The notes under the pieces: generated by a model | What the model was told of the DNA's origin: nothing | Database searches by the model: none | The model's input: only the letters and a program-made list of their open reading frames with translations | Position numbers and translations under genes: made by a program | Source of the DNA: Cyprinodon diabolis | Taxonomy: Eukaryota > Chordata > Actinopteri > Cyprinodontiformes > Cyprinodontidae | NCBI GenBank assembly: GCA_030533445.1 | Contig: CM060064.1 | Coordinates: forward strand, 6,555,879 to 6,619,878 | Length of the DNA: 64,000 bases | Direction: 5' to 3' | Shown here: positions 60,171 to 64,000 of the stretch, one piece after another | How positions within the stretch are numbered: the stretch's first letter is position 1 | Layout of the letters: each line of letters starts with the position of its first letter

Positions 60171-61639
60171 ATATATCTCAGGATTAGATGGTTTCAGGAA
60201 GTGATTGTATTTTTTAGATATTTAGGACCTAATACATAGGGGAGTAGAACCACAGGTTTTCTCACTAACTTGTAAAATGAGGGAAGAGTTGCTCCATCGC
60301 TCAGGTCCTATAGATGATTAATTTCTCCATTAATTTATTTAAAACTGGTCTCTAATCAGCATTGCTGGTAATTAACATTTTACCTTTAAAGTGGAAGGGA
60401 TTTAGAAAAGGTAATAGTATTACTTTGCACATGTTTTTAAAAAGTCTGATGGCAAAGGGGAAGAGCAATGGCTCCAAGCCTAAGACGCATTAAATTGGGA
60501 TTGTTTAATTAACTGTTCATTGATTAGCTGTAGTGAATTTATGAGCATGGATTATCAAAGCAAACTGAAACAGGTATCCTAGAGTTTGTTCTGTTAGTTG
60601 CAAGGCCGTGTCTTAACTAGAGGCTGTGTTCATTGGTGCACTTAATATTTGTGTGAACTTTGACCTTAATGAAGCTGTCTATCACCAAGGAACATGAGGT
60701 GAGCAAAGCTATTTTAGGCTTATTAAATCTTCTGATACTCTGTTTCCTGCAATGAACTAAATGAAATCTGGCTATAACAACATTATTTATTAAGATTTAT
60801 GTATAGGTTTTCAAGTACTTTATCTATAGACATGGGTCTTTTAAATAGAAGGCAGAGTCTTGACTTCAATTTGGGAGGGAATGTGTTGATGAAGGTAAAG
60901 ATTAGGAGTCAGGCACTGCACCCTTGGGGGATGTGAGGTTTTAACTGCTGAACTTTTCTCAGATTTCAACAAAATCTTGCTAAGTTTCTCTGGGCCTTCA
61001 CTGCATTCTCTGAGAAACTGAGAAAGAGACGCTGGTCTACAGATGCTGCCGGTTTGAGGTTCATCAAGGTGTTATGCCAATGTAGTTATTCCAGAATCTA
61101 ATTAGCCTCGATCCAGGAGTGTGCATTCAGCTGTAACAGCAGCATGTTTTCATCTTAAAGGTTTCATGTAAAGGGTAAAGCTGGTTTTTGTCTTGACTTA
61201 CAAGGTTATGTGGTTTGTTCCTACCAAATTTTGCTGGGATCATGTGGGGAAATGTAGCTCAGTTAGGTCAAGTAATACTTAAATCAGGCCAAAAAAGGGG
61301 TTTATCTAAAGATAGTCTGCATGGTCTAGTTTGAATGTACCTTAGAAGGTAATTCAAATTATTACCAAGATTGACGTATTGTCCTCTTTGTGGCCCTCTG
61401 GCCTTAACAAGCTGTTTACCCAAGTTAAATGTCTAAATTACATCAAGTGGACAGAAAACCCCACAAAGGTTTTAATCCTCTTAATTATATTTTAATAACA
61501 TTCAAATATTAAAACATTGTTTTAAAGAATCCATACTTAAGCTTTTAAGATATATCTCTTTTTGTCAATTAATTATAGACCTATATTCAATTTTCCCTTT
61601 TTTTCAAAAAAAATTTAAGTAATAGTGATAACCATGTGT
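60171..61639. other. AT-rich stretch, nothing recognised
   Basis: No gene, RNA or transposon boundary could be supported. Confidence 0.4.
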
Positions 61640-61698
61640 TTAAGCAATTAATAACCTATTAGAACGGCTTCAGTCAGATTTTAGAGCTTATCATGGAA
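61640..61698 (+). pseudogene. LINE reverse-transcriptase fragment, cut by a hAT element
   Basis: GCTTCAGTCAGATTTTAGAG resembles TTTCAGTCTGGCTTTAGAGC at 62558, the FQSGFRA block of L2-like reverse transcriptases. The similarity stops at the hAT target site (61691-61698). Confidence 0.45.
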
Positions 61699-62438
61699 TA
61701 GGGCTGGGTTAAAAAATCGATTTAATCGATTTGAATCGATTTCCCTTTCAATAGCCCGATATCGATTCATAAAAACCATAAATCAATCCATTATAATACG
61801 TCTTTCCATACATTCATGACTTCTTGCGTCCCGCGAGATCTCGTCACTGCGCGAGAGGAGCCCACCAAAACAATATGGCGGAAGCCCTGAAATCACTGCC
61901 AAGAAGTTTGAAGGCAGATGTCTGGAAATATTTTGGATTTAAAAAACAAAATGACAGCAGTGAACTGGATAAGAGCAAAACGGTTTGCAAGATTTGCTAC
62001 GCAGAAGTGAGGTATTGTAGAAACGCAACTAATCTTCGAAACCATTTAACAAGACACCACTCAGCACAAACACAATCTGATTCAGCCCCGAGGCAAATGC
62101 AGCTCGAGAAGGCATTTGATATCAAGTTACCAGCAAACTCCCCATGTGCCCAGAAAATAACTAAGGCTATCGCTATTCAGTGTGTTTGTTGCCACTTTAT
62201 TTGAGTTGATTTGGTCAGGTCATGTTAAATAAAACATACATGATTAATGTAACTGCATTGGGTTTAATTCCTAATGTAAATATGTAAATTTTTTAGTAAT
62301 GCTCCAAGTTTGAGCTAGAAGTTTCTACTATTTGCAGCATTGGCTCTTCTGAGAATGTCTTCCATATCAAGGAAACGAAACAATAATTGTGAATCGAATC
62401 AAATCAATTTCGAAAATCTGAATCGATACCCAGCCCTA
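61699..62438 (+). mobile_element. Non-autonomous hAT element keeping a BED zinc finger
   Basis: 740 bp with 11-bp perfect terminal repeats TAGGGCTGGGT / ACCCAGCCCTA. The flanking 8-bp sequences are TCATGGAA (61691-61698) and TCATTGAA (62439-62446), one mismatch. Subterminal ATCGATT motifs repeat at both ends. The transposase has been deleted after its N-terminal finger. Confidence 0.88.
61875..62204 (+). pseudogene. BED-type zinc finger, start of a ZBED/hAT transposase
   Basis: From the ATG at 61875 there are about 109 codons. VWKYFGFKK, C-x2-C (VCKICYAEV) and the histidine pair in NLRNHLTRHHS form a BED finger. QKITKAIAI follows, at the point where intact ZBED1-like transposases go on into the catalytic part. 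Here the reading ends in CVCCHFI and a stop, so the RNase H-like catalytic and dimerisation domains are absent. Confidence 0.8.
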
Positions 62439-62464
62439 TCATTGAAATAAAACAGCAATGTTGA

Positions 62465-62990
62465 AAGTCACTGAGTCCTTTCTTATCTAAAATTCTTGAG
62501 AAAGTAGTTGCCAAACAAGTGTGTGATCAATTACACCATAATGAACGTTTTGAAGAGTTTCAGTCTGGCTTTAGAGCTCATCAAAGCACTGAAACGGCTC
62601 TGGTCGAGGTTGCTATTGCTAATGATATTTTCATGGCCTCAGATAATGGTATTGTATCTGTACTTGTCCTGTTAGATCTTAGTGCTGCATTTGATACAGT
62701 TGATCATAATATTATTTGAGAAAGACTTGAATATTTCTTTAGGAAATATAGGAACAGTTTTAGACTGGTTTAAATCTGATCAATTTCAGTTTTTTCCATC
62801 TTAATGATAAATCTTCCTCATGCTCCAGGATTACCTGTGGAGTACCACAGGAATCAGTGCTAGGACCAATTATCTTTACTATATATATGCTCCCAATTGG
62901 TAGAATTATTAGTCAGCATGGGATTAACTTCTACAGTTACGCTGATGATACTCAGCTGTATTTGTCGATAAATCCTGATTAAACTAACCC
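62465..62990 (+). pseudogene. L2/CR1-like LINE reverse transcriptase, frame-broken
   Basis: In pieces: [47 protein letters not shown], then after a break GVPQESVLGPIIF and YADDTQLYLS, the catalytic YADD block. The motif order is right for a non-LTR reverse transcriptase. Frame shifts and stops make it dead. Confidence 0.8.
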
Positions 62991-63049
62991 ATTGTGTAGA
63001 CTACAGGTGTGTCTTGAAGACAAAAACGTGGATGCCTTTAATTTTTCTG

Positions 63050-63330
63050 CATGGCATGAAGATAAAGCAATGCCTTTTGTGTTTTTAATTTTTTTTAAGC
63101 ATGGGTCAGGGTCCAAGATCAGCTGGAAGACAGCAGTGGAGAGACAACTCTTTCTGACTGTGGTTGTTCTGGTGTGGAGGCTTCTGTTGTACCTCCCAGA
63201 GGGAGCAGAACTTGAGGCCCCAATCATATGCTGGACAGTTTTCATCACCTTCTGCAGCAGCTTCTGTTCTGCATCAGAGCAATCCCCCCAAACCTGGTTG
63301 GAGCAGTGAAATGTCCAGATGAGGTCATGT
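63050..63330 (-). pseudogene. C-terminal fragment of another LINE, opposite strand
   Basis: On the minus strand, LLQKVMKTVQHMIGA and PSGRYNRSLHTRTTTVRKS resemble the post-RT end of fish LINE ORFs, where a similar PSGRRYR..RT-R block occurs. It lies tail-to-tail against the plus-strand fragment 62465-62990. Confidence 0.55.
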
Positions 63331-63456
63331 GAAATGTTGGTTTCAATGACTGAAGCTGGACCCCCCCCACCCCAACACAGATTTATGGATGTGGATAAAT
63401 GCATGAATGCTACGATGCTATCTAGTTGCCTGCCTAGTGGTTAGTAACCTGAAAAC

Positions 63457-64000
63457 AGCCAGATGCATGTCTCGCTCCGCCTAGCTCCACTCACATACAT
63501 CTGGGACACCGCCATAGGAATTGCCTTTACTGAAGGCTGGGCCTTATCAAAACTCCTTGCATATGATTGGATAAGCCACTTGTCTGTCATCTTTATTGAC
63601 ATGCTATTTCAACCACTCACACCGAAGCTAACCCGTGACGCTGGTAGAGGAGGAGCCATTTGGTAGATCAAGCTCTTGCCAAATCCGGTCGGGAGAAGGG
63701 CGAAAACATCGTTTCCACCAACAAAAGCCTTCAAAGCCGTTCTCTGATGTTCTTTTAATGAAACAATATCAGATAGATTGGACAACACAGAAGAAATAGC
63801 AGCATCAATTCTAACGCTTGCTTCCTCGTTGCGAGCCGCCATCGTTGTTGGAATCTCACGGTCGATTCTCCACTCCAGGACACACCCGCCCTGCGTCCTG
63901 ATTGGACAGACCATAAATTCGGTTGGGGAAATCACTTTCAGTGAGCGGGTTCCCAGATGTATGTGAGTGGAGCTAGGCGGAGCGAGACATGCATCAGGCT
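63457..64000 (-). mobile_element. TIR element carrying a truncated RecQ-like helicase
   Basis: 50-bp terminal inverted repeats at 63457-63506 and 63951-64000 with one mismatch (outer end AGCC, inner end CATCTGGGA). The right repeat reaches the window edge and may extend further. The interior is 444 bp and encodes the start of a superfamily 2 helicase on the minus strand, then stops. It looks like an internally deleted derivative of a larger DNA transposon that carries a helicase gene. Confidence 0.8.
63609..63842 (-). pseudogene. RecQ-like helicase N-terminus, truncated at the Walker A motif
   Basis: The likely start is the ATG at 63840-63842 (MAARNEEAS). About 60 codons follow: a helical N-terminus, then LKEHQRTALKAFVGGNDVFA, which is the RecQ Q-motif/motif 0 region (..hQ..Ai), and LLPTGFGKSLIYQ, motif I (Walker A). 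After IYQ the sequence turns to MAPPLPASRV and a stop, so motifs Ia-VI are missing. The frame is open upstream to 63935 through the TIR side. Family is clear; the parent element is not. Confidence 0.75.

Overview
The window is vertebrate nuclear DNA, almost certainly from a ray-finned (teleost) fish. The evidence is a split gene with canonical GT-AG introns, tRNA-derived SINEs, an intact Sleeping Beauty-like Tc1 transposon, hAT, Kolobok-like and Tx1/L2-type elements, and an endogenous retrovirus. There are no bacterial operons, CRISPR arrays or rRNA genes. All bases read here are from one strand of one locus, and I had no alignment tools. Splice sites were placed by hand from consensus and phase agreement.

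Host gene. The only host gene I can support is VPS13B (COH1), on the minus strand. Eighteen consecutive coding exons lie between 49,049 and 1,334. They total about 3.48 kb, or about 1,159 codons, and the intron phases agree at every junction. They encode the C-terminal part of the protein: the VAB/SHR-BD adaptor-binding region, then the conserved VPS13/ATG2 C-terminal region. The earlier exons (above 49,049) and the last exons (below 1,334) are outside the window or too weak to see.

Introns. The introns are loaded with mobile DNA. The intron between 9,476 and 13,145 holds a complete Tc1/mariner element (9,721-11,368) with a 340-codon transposase and two 227-bp terminal repeats that read as identical. 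It also holds a hAT-type MITE with a perfect 8-bp target duplication. The 17-kb intron between 25,931 and 43,114 holds a 12.2-kb retrovirus (29,201-41,391) in the same orientation as VPS13B. Its two 809-bp LTRs read as identical and a 4-bp CTAC duplication flanks it. Its order on the minus strand is LTR, primer-binding site, long leader with tandem repeats, gag, UAG, pro, pol in another frame, integrase tail in a third segment, a collapsed env, a spliced-looking accessory ORF, polypurine tract, LTR.

Upstream region. From 49,050 to 64,000 no exon is recognisable. This stretch carries a Tx1/L1-like LINE end, a second Kolobok-like copy, worn Tc1 remains, a hAT element keeping only its BED zinc finger, L2-like reverse transcriptase fragments, and a 544-bp TIR element that keeps the start of a RecQ-like helicase.

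Most interesting items: the young retrovirus and its unknown accessory gene, the unusual gag/pro/pol frame arrangement, the helicase-carrying TIR element, and the intact Tc1 element.
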